Assembly (NCBI GenBank): GCA_963675135.1
Contig: OY776120.1
Coordinates: 25,200,001 to 25,264,000, forward strand
Length of the DNA: 64,000 nt
Direction: 5' to 3'
From: Galeopsis tetrahit
Taxonomy: Eukaryota; Streptophyta; Magnoliopsida; Lamiales; Lamiaceae
A model generated the notes under the pieces. That model made no database searches. It had not been told where the DNA came from and saw only the letters and a program-made list of their open reading frames with translations. Shown here piece by piece: positions 10,485 through 21,243 of the stretch (positions are counted from its first letter, which is position 1; every line of letters begins with the position of its first letter). Position numbers and translations under genes: made by a program.

Positions 10485-11079
10485 TAGAGATGTCTATCGG
10501 GCTGGCCCTAGCCCTATAGGGCCAGCCCTACAGGGTTACGGGCTAAACGGGTTAGGGCCTTAACCGGTTCATACTTAACGGTCCTACAATTGTTGGGACC
10601 TAACCCTAACCCTAGCGGGCCACGGGCTAAACGGGCCACTAACGGGCTATAATAATTTTTTTCTTTTCGAATTAAAGGTTCCAATTGGCACGTCCAACAA
10701 GAAAATAAAATAGAAAAATATATAATTAGTTAATGATCGGTAAATGAGAAAACAAAAGTATGATTTAAACACAATTCTAGAACTCAATATGTCAAATAAA
10801 GCTAAAAAGAATTCATAATCTAATAAAAAAATAGTAATAATAACTAATAAATGACTCAAAATTTATTCGTATGTTATTTATTAAAAAATAAAAGTAATAA
10901 CTCGGGCTAGCGGGCTAGCCCTGTAGCCCTGCGGGCTGGCCCGGTTTAGCCCACGGGCTAACCGGTCCGGGTCAAAAAAGCCCGGATTTAAACGGGCCTA
11001 TGATTCATGAACCCTAACCCTACATTTTTCAGGGTTAAATGGGCCAGCCCGGTTAGCCCGGCCCGGATAAACATCTCTA
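10485..11079. mobile_element. hAT-type MITE, 595 bp, GC-rich ends
   Basis: Ends TAGAGATGTCTATCGGG (10485 on) and CCCGGATAAACATCTCTA (to 11079) form an imperfect terminal inverted repeat. They are flanked by the perfect 8-bp duplication AGTGTGAT (10477-10484, 11080-11087). The subterminal zones are packed with GGGCTAGCCC/GGGCCAGCCC palindromic words. The core is AT-rich and non-coding. It has the same architecture as the MITE at 9602 but an unrelated sequence. Confidence 0.92.
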
Positions 11080-11309
11080 AGTGTGATAATTGCTTGAAAT
11101 TCATGTGCTTTTTTTACTAAAATTTATAGAATTTCATTCTTTATTTACATTATATTGACTCATTGCACTTGATTTGGAGAAAGGTGTAGTTTGCTATTTT
11201 TGTAGAAAAATGAGGATTTTAAAATTAAAATATTCCTCGATAATATTGAAGAGACGATCAAAGAAATAAATCGAGAAGATGAAAAAATGATTGGACTAAC
11301 AAGAAAATA

Positions 11310-11543
11310 CTCCCTCCGTCCACGAAATGTAGTCTCATTTACCTTATATTCTTTGTCCGTCAAATGTAGTCTCATACACTTTATAGAAACCATCACTTAA
11401 TTACTCAATTTGCCATCAACTTTATTCACAAACAATCATTTTATTCACAATGAACCCCATAATAACCTATAATACCCTTACTTTATCTACATTCTTCTTA
11501 AAACTTGTGTCTCACCCAATGAGACTACATTTGGTGGATGGAG
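11310..11543. mobile_element. Stowaway (Tc1/mariner) MITE, 234 bp
   Basis: Begins CTCCCTCCGTCCACGAAATGTAGTCTCA and ends TGAGACTACATTTGGTGGATGGAG (each read in pieces), a Stowaway-type inverted repeat. It is flanked by TA on both sides (11308-11309, 11544-11545). Non-coding. Confidence 0.85.
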
Positions 11544-11555
11544 TAATATATAAAA

Positions 11556-12596
11556 GGGTTTGACTATATGCACCTCCATTTCAGATGGATGCACTCCCCC
11601 AATTTATGCACCCCCTAAAATCGGTATAAGATAGATGCACCCCTTAATTGTCATAAATACCCTTCTCTCCATAAAATTTCTATTACTACCCACCCCCAGT
11701 AAAACCTAATTCCCCACAACAAAACCCTAATTTTACCTTCATCTTCATCTCATTTCCCCCAACCATTCACACAAGTCGTCCGCCGCTGCCGCCGAGGTAC
11801 TCGCCACCACCGCGCGGCCCCCGCCCCCGCCGCGGCCGATGCTCTAGCGGTCGCGTCCCCTCCCTCTCCCCCACCATTTTTCTTTTCTTATTTTTCTGTA
11901 AATTTTTCCCAGCCCAGCCCCCCTCCCACGTCCATCCGACGCCGGCCGTAGCCCCCGCACCCACCCCAGCCGCCGCGGCCCATCGCGCCCCCCCCCTCCC
12001 ATTTTTTCTGTGTTTTTTTTTCATTTTTCTCTCCAATCATGGCGGCCCCTCCTCCGCCACCGCCCCCATCCACCGCACCCGCCGCCGCGGCCTCCGCTCT
12101 GCACGGTAAGTTTATTTTTTCTTTTTTCCTTTTTTTGTCCAGTAAGTAAGTTTTTTTTTTCCTTTTTTTATTTAAAAAAATAGACACTGTATTGTCGACG
12201 AGAGTGTATATAGTTGACAATAAATGGTCGATTTTTTTTTTATTTTTTTTAAAAAAAAATTCGACCTTTGAAGGTCGACCATATGCACTTTCGTCGACAA
12301 CAATTTATCGACGAGAGTGTATATGGTCGACACTAGTTTGTCGAAAATTAAAAAAAAAATCTGAGATACCAAGAATTTTTTTTTTTTATGATCGACACTT
12401 GTTAGGGCTTTTTTTTTTTGTTTTTTTATGAGATTGTGGTGGTGCCGGAGGAAGTGGTGGCAGCTGTTGTTAGGGCTTAAATGTTGAATGGAGTGTAGAT
12501 AGTAGCAGGAGTGCATTTAGTAGTAGTATTTTACTTAAAGAGTATTTTAGGTCTTTTACATTATTATCTGAAATGGAGGTGCATATAGTCAAACCC
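11556..12596. mobile_element. Mutator-like non-autonomous element, 1041 bp, with gene-like GC-rich interior
   Basis: Ends GGGTTTGACTATATGCACC and its complement; the inverted repeat runs about 30 bp. A perfect 9-bp duplication TATATAAAA lies at 11547-11555 and 12597-12605, the size typical of Mutator-like elements. The interior has a pyrimidine-rich leader (11690-11765), a CCG-rich coding-like block (11780-12105) ending at a donor-like CACG-GTAAGT, T-rich intron-like DNA, and a long hairpin (12274-12331). This looks like a captured 5' gene fragment (Pack-MULE style). I could not recognise a protein in it, and the many ORFs are low complexity. Confidence 0.8.
12274..12331. repeat. 25-bp-arm hairpin in the Mutator-like element
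   Basis: Arm 12274-12298 begins GTCGACCATATGCACTTTCG. Its near-complement is at 12307-12331, with an 8-base loop and only a few mismatches. The same GTCGACCATA-(A)CACT theme recurs at 13325-13400 and 25004-25065 in two related elements. Confidence 0.75.
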
Positions 12597-12605
12597 TATA
12601 TAAAA

Positions 12606-13094
12606 TGAAGAGTAATATTTGAGGTCCATTTCGGTTCGGCCCTGCAGCAATAATTTTTAAGCAATCAGTTTGCTATTGTATGTGGGTTATATGTAGACAT
12701 GCGCAAAATCGAACCACCAAACCGACCAACCGGCAAAACCGCCGGTTACGGTTTACAAATCGAACCGTAACCGAAAATTGGCGGTTCGGTTACGGTTTGA
12801 CATTTTGACAAATCACAAACCGCCGGTTTGGCCGGTTTTGGCGATTAACCGGCGGTTTGGCAGTTTTTATTAAAAAAAATAAAAATTTTAATACACAATT
12901 CTTTTATTTTTAATCTATAAATTTAAGTTATATAATTTTTATTCAATTCTAGTAATGTATTTTCTAAAAAATTAGTTAAAACGAATAAAAAACGAACGAA
13001 AACGGAGTGAAAACGAGCGAAAACGGAGATAATACTTAAAAAAAAAAAAAAATAATAATAAACGGAGATAATACTTGAAGAAAATGAAATGGCG
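12606..13094. repeat. GC-rich degenerate repeat segment (possible MITE half) and AT-rich spacer
   Basis: From about 12692 to 12870 the DNA is built of AACCG/CGGTT words (for example CCGGCAAAACCGCCGG and CCGCCGGTTTGGCCGG), the style of hAT MITE ends seen at 9602 and 10485. I could not find a matching right terminus or duplication. 12870-13094 is AT-rich with GAACGAAAACG repeats. Confidence 0.4.
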
Positions 13095-13700
13095 TAGGTT
13101 ATATGCCCCTCCACGTATGTTACATACACTCCCCTCCATTTTTATTAATTAAATATTCATATAAAATACTTATTTTTATCCTTTTAATAAAATACAAACA
13201 GATAAATACACTACCCAACCTTAAGCCTAATTGCCGCTGCCACTATTCCAAATAATTTTAAAAAATAAGACTTAGAAATAAAAATTTAAAAAAAAAAAAA
13301 CTTAATTATTTCGACAAATTAGAGTCGACCAAAAACACTCTAGTTGACTCTAGTTTGTCGACCATAAATACTCTCTTCGATAAGATTTTGTCGAAAGAAA
13401 ATTTAAAAATTGAAATTTTAGACAATAATGAATCAACAAAAAATAATTAGTACACTCTGCGTGAATTTTCCAAAATACCCTATCTTTTAATAATCATTCA
13501 CACACTATTCTAAAAATCCTAAATTTCACACACTCCATCTCTTTTGCTTCGCTTCGAACACCCATTTCCTCCTTAGCAGCGCTGCCGCCCCTTTCCATTA
13601 ATCTTCTCTAGCACCTCCGCCCCTTTCCCCTCTTTAGCAACACCCCATCTCCCTTGCGCCACCGCCCCTTTCCACCCTAGAGTTGTCGTCCCTTATGAAC
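13095..13700. mobile_element. Truncated relative of the Mutator-like family
   Basis: The start GGTTATATGCCCCTCCA and the following ACACTCCCC...TTAATTAAATATTC match, in reverse complement, the right end of the element at 24421-25432. The match continues through an A/T block and the hairpin region, where CGACAAATTAGAGTCGACC corresponds to a similar motif there. A CT-rich and CCGCC-rich zone follows (13540-13680). The opposite terminus is not found before Copia-1, so the copy is truncated. The right limit given is approximate. Confidence 0.6.
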
Positions 13701-13766
13701 GAAATTGAGTTTCTATGCAGGGATAGCCTCCTCCATAGATATAATGTCGATTTTGAATTGGAAAAT

Positions 13767-13962
13767 TGATAAGTTCGTATTTTGCGGAGAGAATAAAAAC
13801 CATATATTCAATTGATTGATGAAAACTGAATTACAGCAGTATATATACACACGCGTATGAGAAATCCTAAAAGAACACAAGTGATGGGCTACTCGACTTA
13901 AGGCCCAATATAATAATGGATTGGGCTTGTAACAGAAATTAAAATTAAAATTAATATCTCCA
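13767..13962 (-). repeat. Copia-1 3' LTR
   Basis: 196 bp, matching 18420-18615 except for three transitions that I can see. It begins TGATAAGTTCG and ends ATATCTCCA on the plus strand. Confidence 0.88.
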
Positions 13963-13972
13963 ATACTCCTCC

Positions 13973-15591
13973 TCAAGTTGGACTGTGCAGATCACGAACG
14001 CCCAACTTGCCTCTCAAAAAATGAAACCGAACAGTGCCAAGCGGCTTTGTGAATATATCTGCGACTTGATGATCAGTGGAAACCATACAAGGCTTAATAT
14101 CTCCAATCGAAACTCGCTCATGAACGAAATAACAATCCATTTCAACGTGTTTTGTGTGTTCATGGAAGACTGAGTTCATAGCGATATGACGCGCCGCCTG
14201 GTTATCACAGTAGATGGGCGTTGGACTGGATAAGACAACATCAAAATCTTTGAGTAGCCAACGGAGCCAAATCACCTCACAAACTGTCATTGCCATAGCC
14301 CTATACTCTGCCTCCGCGGACGATCGGGCAACGACAGACTGCTTTTTGGTGCGCTATGATATGGGGGACCCATCGAGGGTGATAAAATATTCAGTCGATG
14401 AGCGGCGTGTGAATTGGCAGCCCGCCCAATCGGCATCACAATGCGCCTGCAATGTAAAGTCTCCAGCTGCGGACAAGAAGATGCCTAGACCTGGCGTTCC
14501 CTTTAAGTATCGAAGGACTCGATGTACGGCGATAAGATGCGTCTGTCTCAGTCTATTTAGGAACTGACTCAACTGGCTGACCGCAAACACGATGTCGGGG
14601 CGAGTCACGGTTAAATACAGCAGCCGTCCCACTAGGCGACAATATTGCTTTGCATCCACAAGTGGGTTGTCGTCATCGAGTTCCAACTTAATGTTTTGCT
14701 CCATTGGGAATTCACTTGGCCTGCTTCCTTGAAGGCCACTTTCTTCCAAAATATCTAACACATACTTTCGTTGATTGAGCACAAACCCGTCTGGAGAGCG
14801 GGCTACTTCTATCCCCAAAAAAACTTCAATCGTCCTAAATCCTTAATGTTGAACGCGTTGTCCAAATGCCGCTTTACGGAGGAGATGTGATTAGGGTCGT
14901 TGCCAGCGAGTAACACGTCGTCAACGTAGATTAATGCGGAAACAAAGGTATTCCCTTTTCGATACACGAATAGGGAGTGGTCGGCCCGGGATTGTTGGAA
15001 AACGATGTCAAGAAGTGATTGGGTGAACTTCTCATGCCAATTACGGGAAGCTTGGCGGAGGCCGTAGAGCGATCTTTCGAGTTTACACCCACGACTATCC
15101 CCGTCTCTTGCAAAACCTTGAGGCACATTCATGTACACCTCTTCAGCCAAGTCGTCGTGCAAGAAGGCGTTGTTCACGTCTAGTTGGTGAACCTCCCAAT
15201 TTTTCTTTGCCGCCACAGAAAGCATACAACGAACAGTAACTAATTTTGCCACGGAGGCAAAGGTCTCATGGAAGTCGACCCCCTCAACTTGAGTAAAACC
15301 CTTTGCAACTAGTTGGGCCTTATATCGCTCGACATCCCCGTTAGGTTTATACTTTATCTTGTAGACCCATTTGGATCCCACGACCTTCTTGCCGGGTGGT
15401 AGGCTTGTTAATTTCCAAGTGCCATTTTGTTCCAGCGCTCGAATTTCAGTTTCCATAGCTACACGCCATAAAGGATCCTTGAGGGCTTGTGAAAAGGACC
15501 TTGGTTCATCGTGGGAGGTGATGGACGCAAGGTAGGATATGTGCGACCTTGAAAATCTGTGGTACGCCACATGATTGGAGAGAGGGTGCAC
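13973..15591 (-). pseudogene. Copia-1 reverse transcriptase and RNase H
   Basis: Starting within the RVT_2 domain: W-AMETEIRALEQNGTW, WVYKIKYKPNGDVERYKAQLVAKGF, QLDVNNAFLHDDL, then the catalytic YVDD (ALIYVDDVLLAG). A slip in an A-run near 14815 shifts the frame at FFLGIEVAR. The next part runs through VTRPDI and DADWAGC. A TAG at 14354-14356 replaces the Trp codon expected in SW-TKKQ. The RNase H tail (YCDNQAARHIA, ADIFTKPL) ends at 13973. It would copy the element RNA in the particle but cannot make one polypeptide as it stands. Confidence 0.88.
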
Positions 15592-15690
15592 TGTTGACGC
15601 AGCTGGCTACTGGGAATGGTCGATCGAAGGGGGCAGGTCCGTGATAAAATTCTCAAGATGCTTGGGTTGTCGGCGTGGCCTGGTGCTGAC

Positions 15691-17415
15691 TCATTGAGTC
15701 TGATCGGGAGTTGGGGTCGAGACTTCAGTGGGGCGAGATGCATCTGCCTCGGCGATGGGTTCAGGCGTCGCGTCGTCTTGCTGGGGAGGCTTTTGCCGGA
15801 TGAAAGAGCGAGACCAAGGCGCCACTGCCTTGGAAAGACTTGGTCGCTGGACATTATGGCGCGCGACATCCACTGCCTTGGAAAAATCTGTGGTGTCGAC
15901 CCCTTTAAAGGGAAATATATTTTCAAAAAAGGTGACGTCGCGTGAGCTATAGAACTTGCAACTTTGAAGGTCAAAAACGCGATATGCCTTTTGTCAGTTT
16001 GGGTAGCCGACAAAAATGCATGCACTACCTCGTTCATCAAATTTGTCTTTTCGCCTATTTTCATGCGCGTATGCAAGACATCCGAAAACCCTGAGGTGAT
16101 TGTAGTCTGATTGCTTCCCGAAGATGAGTTCATAGGGAGTTCGATTTTCAATGGCTCCCGATGGTAGGCGATTTATAATGTAGACGGTCGTTAGAATGCA
16201 CTCACCGCAGAATTCAATAGGCAACCCAAATTCAAAGCGTAGGCCCCTAGCCACTTCTAAAATGTGCATGTGTTTGCGCTCGACGACCCCATTTTGTTGA
16301 CGAGTGTCCGTGCATGAACTTTCCATCAAGATTCCGTTATCGGCATAGTACGAGAGAAGGGTGCATGATTTAAATTCTACACCATTGTCTGATCTAACCC
16401 GCATGAGTGGCAGTTGAAATTGAGTATGGACCATTTTGCAAAATTGCTTCAAGCATAGGGAAACCTCAGACTTTTGCCGCAATAGAAAAACCCATACACC
16501 TCTACTAAAATCATCGACAATAGACAAGAAATAACATGCACCACTAAAACTGTCGCATTTATAAGGTCCCCAAATATCACAATGAATTAGTTTGAAACAA
16601 CGATGAGTTTTGATACGGCTAATAGGAAATGGTAATCTAGTTTGCTTGGCGCGTACGCATAAGTCGCAAAAAATAGTGGGATTGGTGTCATTCTTTAATA
16701 AGGTGAGGTGACGTAACTTTCCATCCGAAGCGTGCCCTAGACGTTGGTGCCACAAGTTCGGCCCGCTCACAACACTCAAGACTGCCCCATCAGATTTTGC
16801 CGGATCCATGTAGTACAAGCCTCTGCGGCACTCACCCGTTCCAATCAGCTTCTTCGAGCGTGAGTCCTGTATGATACAGAAATCCAGGAGAAAGGTGAAC
16901 ACGCAATTTAATTCACTAGTGAGTCGACTAATAGATAGAAGATTGCAATGGAATTCCGGGATGTAAAGCACACGTCCAAGGCACAGGCCATTCGCCATCT
17001 CAATTTTTCCAACCGAATGCACATTAATAATCTTGCCATTTGGAATTTTGACAGATGTTTTAGTATGGTTCGTCGTGCAACTACTCATCATATCGATATT
17101 ACATGTGATATGATCAGTAGCCCCTGTGTCAATTATCCAAAGGGCATTAGAACTTGACAAATGTGTGTTTGTACCTGCCATGTTCACGGCAGCGCTCGAA
17201 CTTGAGCCTCCATCCGCTTCAACGTTCATGAATACTGCCAGCCGCTGCAGTTGCTCCGATGTTAAGCCTGGAATAGGGCTCGGGTCAGATATATGTGTAG
17301 CCTGCGACGGTCGTTTGTTCACTCTATCTTCCATCAAACGATCGGCATCCCGATTGCCAAACACGTGATTGTCTCTTGTCACCCCAAGGTTTCCTTCATG
17401 TCCTCCCGCTTCCAA
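15691..17415 (-). pseudogene. Copia-1 protease and integrase
   Basis: Protease signature WIIDTGATDHIT near the N-terminal third, GAG-pre-integrase LWHQRLGHASDGK with a following C-x2-C pair (FCDLCV), then the integrase core: HCDIWGPYK (Asp), VRSDNGVEF (Asp), RQQNGVVERKH (Glu). The C-terminal FVGYPN is followed by a TGA at 15994-15996 where copia proteins normally have Trp or similar. The same frame then continues (AYRVFDL, FFENIFPF) to a second stop at 15691-15693. The catalytic triad is intact. Confidence 0.87.
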
Positions 17416-18326
17416 TTGGGGGGGGGGTATCCAATTAACTCAAAACAAGCATCAATATTATGGTTATTCCTCCCACAATGATCACATCGTCTACCTTCCT
17501 TCGAGTTTGCGCGTCGCATTGTATCGATGGGTTTCCTGCCTTGGGTGTGGAAGGCACTCGTCCCCGCGACAGGCTTTCGAGCAGTGGTGATCGACCGATG
17601 TTGCTCATCTTCTGCGACCAGGTGATATACCGCCGTCAGCGATGGAACGGGCCGCATTCCCAATATATGCGTTCGGATGGAGTTGTGTACCTCGTTCAGC
17701 CCCATCAAAAAATCGTAGAGTCGGTCGCGGTCTGTCCGCTCATTCCACAGTTTGGTCATGTTGCATTTGCAACCGCCACACGAGCAACCACCACACGAGC
17801 ATGTTGGATTTGGAGAAACTGAGCAAGCTTCATCCCATATGCGTCTCAAATTGTTGTAATACGCGGAAACAGACTCATCGTTCTATCGTATGAGTCCCAG
17901 TGCACATCGCAATTCGTAAGCCCTCGGTGCGCTCTCCTTGCCGAATCTCTCTTCCAAATCGGTCCAAATTTCACGAGCACTTCGGTATTTAACGCTTCGT
18001 CTTATTTCTGGTTCCATACTACTCAGTAACCACCCTTTCACCATGGCGTTAGCTCGCTTCCAATACGGCAGATACGGGTCGGTAGCTTCTGGCTGTGGGA
18101 TTTCTCCATCAACGAACCCTATTTTGTTTTTCGCATAAAGAGCATTCGTCATATCGTCCAACCTAGCTCCATAGTTGGTGTCTTTGAGAAGAGCTCCAAC
18201 AAAAACGTCCCCTGGCTTATCCAAGGCATGGAGGTAGTACGGGGACATGACATCAATCACAATGGTCGGTGCTTTCAAACCGCCACCGGAACCATCCCCT
18301 TCTTCTCTGGTTTTCTCGTCGCTCAT
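17379..18326 (-). pseudogene. Copia-1 gag
   Basis: Starts MSDEKTREEGDG and contains the copia gag (UBN2-like) region YWKRANAMVKGWLLSSM and REIWTDLEERFGK. An in-frame TAG at 17883-17885 interrupts it, most simply a former Gln codon. It continues with a Cys-rich CSCGGCSCGGC insert, FLMGLNEVHNSIRTHIL, and a zinc knuckle CDHCGRNNHNIDAC (CX2CX4HX4C). The frame shifts to protease in a homopolymer of about nine C/G at 17418-17427. Gag forms the virus-like particle. Confidence 0.87.
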
Positions 18327-18419
18327 ATTGCAGATTCTTTGACGGTGTTGAGGCGGCTGAACGAAGGGAAACTACTTTCTTGAATCGGTTTTACCAAGAA
18401 CGTTGCCGCTCTAGTACCA

Positions 18420-18615
18420 TGATAAGTTCGTATTTTGCGGAGAGAATAAAAACCATATATTCAATTAATTGATGAAAACTGAATTACAGCAGTATATATA
18501 CACACGCGTATGAGAAACCCTAAAAGAACACAAGTGATGGGCTACTCGACTTAAGGCCCAATATAATAATGGATTGGGCTTGTAATAGAAATTAAAATTA
18601 AAATTAATATCTCCA
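18420..18615 (-). repeat. Copia-1 5' LTR
   Basis: 196 bp partner of 13767-13962. The PBS-like TGGTACTAGAGC starts just inside it on the minus strand. Confidence 0.88.
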
Positions 18616-18622
18616 ATAAAAA

Positions 18623-18803
18623 TATTAGGCATATACAAATATATTAAGAGATATTATATATATCTTGTATAATATATTTTATATATCTTTATTTTCCTTA
18701 ATTAGAGATTTAGGATACATACGTTCTCTATCTATAAATACTTCCTTCATGTACTCTTTACATTCAATGAAATAATAATTTCACAATTCATTGTTTCTCT
18801 ATA
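18623..18803 (+). repeat. Copia-2 5' LTR
   Basis: Begins TATTAGGCATATAC and ends TTTCTCTATA. It contains a TATA-like CTATAAATACTTCC at about 18730, a likely promoter position in the LTR. Confidence 0.8.
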
Positions 18804-19227
18804 TGGTATCAACGAGTCGTCTGGCTAACGCCTCGATCCGACATTCTTCCTTGTAGTCGTTGTCCGACGTCCGACATCATTCAAAACTCCCGACTACCAC
18901 CCTCATCACTTTGGTTCCTTCAAAACCGCTCCTCCCTCTATTTCTTGTTCAAGATTCAGTTTCTTGATTATCCTACAATTACTCCCTCCTGCAACTCTCA
19001 AAATATATCTTCCTCCCTCAAATCAATTCATCACAACAGCTTTCTAAAATTTCTGTTGTCAATTATCAAGAACTCATCACAGCCGTACTCTTCGAAATTA
19101 TCAAGAAATCTTCTTCTTGCTTTAAATCCCAAAAATTAAATCCTAGAAATTATCAAGAAATCTTATTCTTTCTTTAAATCCCAGAAATCATATTCTTGCT
19201 TTAAATCCTATTCTTCGAAACTTTTCC

Positions 19228-20818
19228 ATGGCAGAACGCGGAGACCTGCAACTCCACCTTCCAGCGACCTCGATGGCTGCCCATCCTCCTCGGCTCGCAC
19301 AATTAACGCCATCTGCTCCATCATACTCCATCGGTTGCAACTCCCACCCTCCAAGACTCATCCACCAGTTTTCTAAATCCATGGATACGCTTGCTGCCCA
19401 GATGGGCCAGATCCACTACTCCTCTGTTGCATACACCACCAACTCTGATAAATACACCCCCCGCATCTACGCACCCACTACACTACTACATACACCTTCT
19501 CCGCCCACTCTGCTATTTCACAGATCCCCTCCCGACCCTGGATCTTTGACTCCGTGGCCTCTCATCATATCACAACTCACCCCCATAATTTTTCTGTTTC
19601 CTCTCCATATTCTGGTTCGGATGATGTCGTCATCGGTGATGGTAATGGTTTGCAAATTTCGAATATTGGTTCCTTGTCGTTTCCTCGTGTTAAATATGCT
19701 AAAATTCTCAAACGTCCTTGTTGTCCCACAAATGGCCAAAAACCTTATCTTTGTTTCAACCTTGTGTCGAGATAATGATGTTAACATTATTTTTTGTTCT
19801 ACTTATTTTCAAGTGCGGGATGGCAAAACGGGGACCATTCTCCTCACGGGGAGTCGCGTGGATAATCTCTATGTATGGCCGACTCAAGCGTCTCTTAACC
19901 CCATAGCCTCCATCTCGGAAAAACAACCATCACACATATGGCATGCTCGTCTAGGTCATCCGTCCTCCAAAATCCTTTCTCATACCTTATCTAAGTATAG
20001 TTTACCTATCACGAACTCAAAACTGCATCATTGTGATTCTTGCAAGTGTATTAAAAGTCATAAACTTCCTTTTTACGATTCAAGCATTATATCTAGTTCC
20101 CCTCTTGAGGTTCTTTATTCTGATGTTTGGTCGTTCCCTGTCTTGTCAAATGAAGGCTTTAAATACTATGTCATTTTTGTTGATCACTTTAGCAAATACA
20201 TATGGCTCTACTCCCTAAAACGTAAGTCCGATGTACTTCCCACAATTTATCTCCTTTAAAAATATAGTGGAAAACTTTTATAACACCAAAATTAAAACCC
20301 TTTATTCTGACAATGGAGGAGAGCTCATTGCTCTTCGTTCTCTCCTTCAAACTCATGGCATATCTCATCTCACAACTCCTCCCCACACCCCTGAACACAA
20401 TGGCATGTCTGAACGTCGTCACAGACATGTTGTTGATACTGCCTTAGCCCTTTTACATCATGCCTCCATGCCCCTTACATATTGGCCTCATGCAATTTGT
20501 GCTGCTACCTATATTATAAACCGTCTACCAAAACTCAATCTTAACATGTTGTCCTCATATCAATACCTCCTAAAACAAACTCCCAACCTAGCCAAACTTA
20601 GAGTTTTTGGTTGCTTATGTTATCCTTGGCTCCGCCCCTACACTTCCCATAAATTAGACCCTAGATCCACTCCAGGTGTCTTCATTGGATACTCTCCTAC
20701 CCAAGCTGCTTATCTTTGTCTTAACTTAAAAACCAACAAAATATATACCTCTCGTCATGTTCAATTTATTGAAAATGTCTTTCCTCTAGCCACTCCTAAA
20801 ACTGCTCCTGAATCCTGA
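19228..20818 (+). pseudogene. Copia-2 protease remnant and integrase
   Basis: The N-terminal 100 residues show no gag domain. The protease is recognisable only in another frame as WIFDSVASHHIT (19541-19580), where the catalytic D-S/T-G-A has Val for Gly. The 19228 frame contains the pre-integrase HIWHARLGHPSSK with C-x2-C (HCDSCKC), LYSDVWSFP and FVDHFSKYIWLY. A frameshift near 20235 leads into LYSDNGGEL, PEHNGMSERRHRH and FGCLCYPW, ending FIENVFPL. Integrase acidic residues are present but split between frames. Inactive. Confidence 0.82.
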
Positions 20819-21240
20819 TACACCCCCTGATTTAGTAGATACAGTCCCCAATTTAGTAAATACACCCACCATTTTAGTAAATACACCTCTGCCCACCAGA
20901 AAACCCTCTTGTTATGCTCTTTCCACCACCCACTCTGATTAGTACACCCGCTCCCTTACCCCTTACCTACTGATCCTGCCCCACCCCCAACCTTTACGAA
21001 TACACCCCCTCCCCCAAATATACCCCCTCTCGACGTCTACCCAAACCCACCACCACCCCTAACATTTACAAATACACCCCCTCCCCAAAATATACCTCCT
21101 CCCGACGTCAACTCATCACTCCCACCACAGCCGCACCATGCACCTCCTGTTTCACTCAATACACCCACCAGCCCACCATCCAGCCTTGCTGCACCCCCAC
21201 CTCACTAAGTACACCCCCTCACCTCTTCGCCTTGAGTCGC
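20819..21240 (+). repeat. ACACCCC-rich low-complexity linker of Copia-2
   Basis: Irregular repeats of (T/A)AGTA(A/G)ATACACCC and ACACCCCCTCC, with stop codons in every frame. It sits where copia polyproteins have a poorly conserved Pro/Ser-rich linker between integrase and RT, and is probably that linker after decay. Confidence 0.6.
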
Positions 21241-21243
21241 TAG

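Larger units (their letters stand above)
13767..18615 (-). mobile_element. Copia-1: degenerate Ty1/copia LTR retrotransposon
   Basis: LTRs of 196 bp at 13767-13962 and 18420-18615 differ at three positions by eye. On the minus strand the LTR starts TGGAGATATT and ends CTTATCA. A PBS resembling initiator-Met tRNA (TGGTACTAGAGC) follows at 18419 and a polypurine tract TTGAGGAGGAG lies at 13965-13977. The domain order gag, protease, integrase, RT, RNase H is copia. The coding region has nonsense codons at 17883-17885, 15994-15996, 15691-15693 and 14354-14356, plus frameshifts at about 17418-17427 and 14815. I see no clean 5-bp target duplication. Confidence 0.88.

Noticed and set aside
11767..12516. 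Several overlapping ORFs in the GC-rich block
   Set aside because: Low-complexity Ala/Gly/Arg or Lys/Phe-rich translations on both strands with no domain. They follow from base composition.
12692..13060. AACCG/CGGTT-rich segment as a complete MITE
   Set aside because: Only one end is plausible and no duplication was seen. Kept only as a low-confidence repeat.
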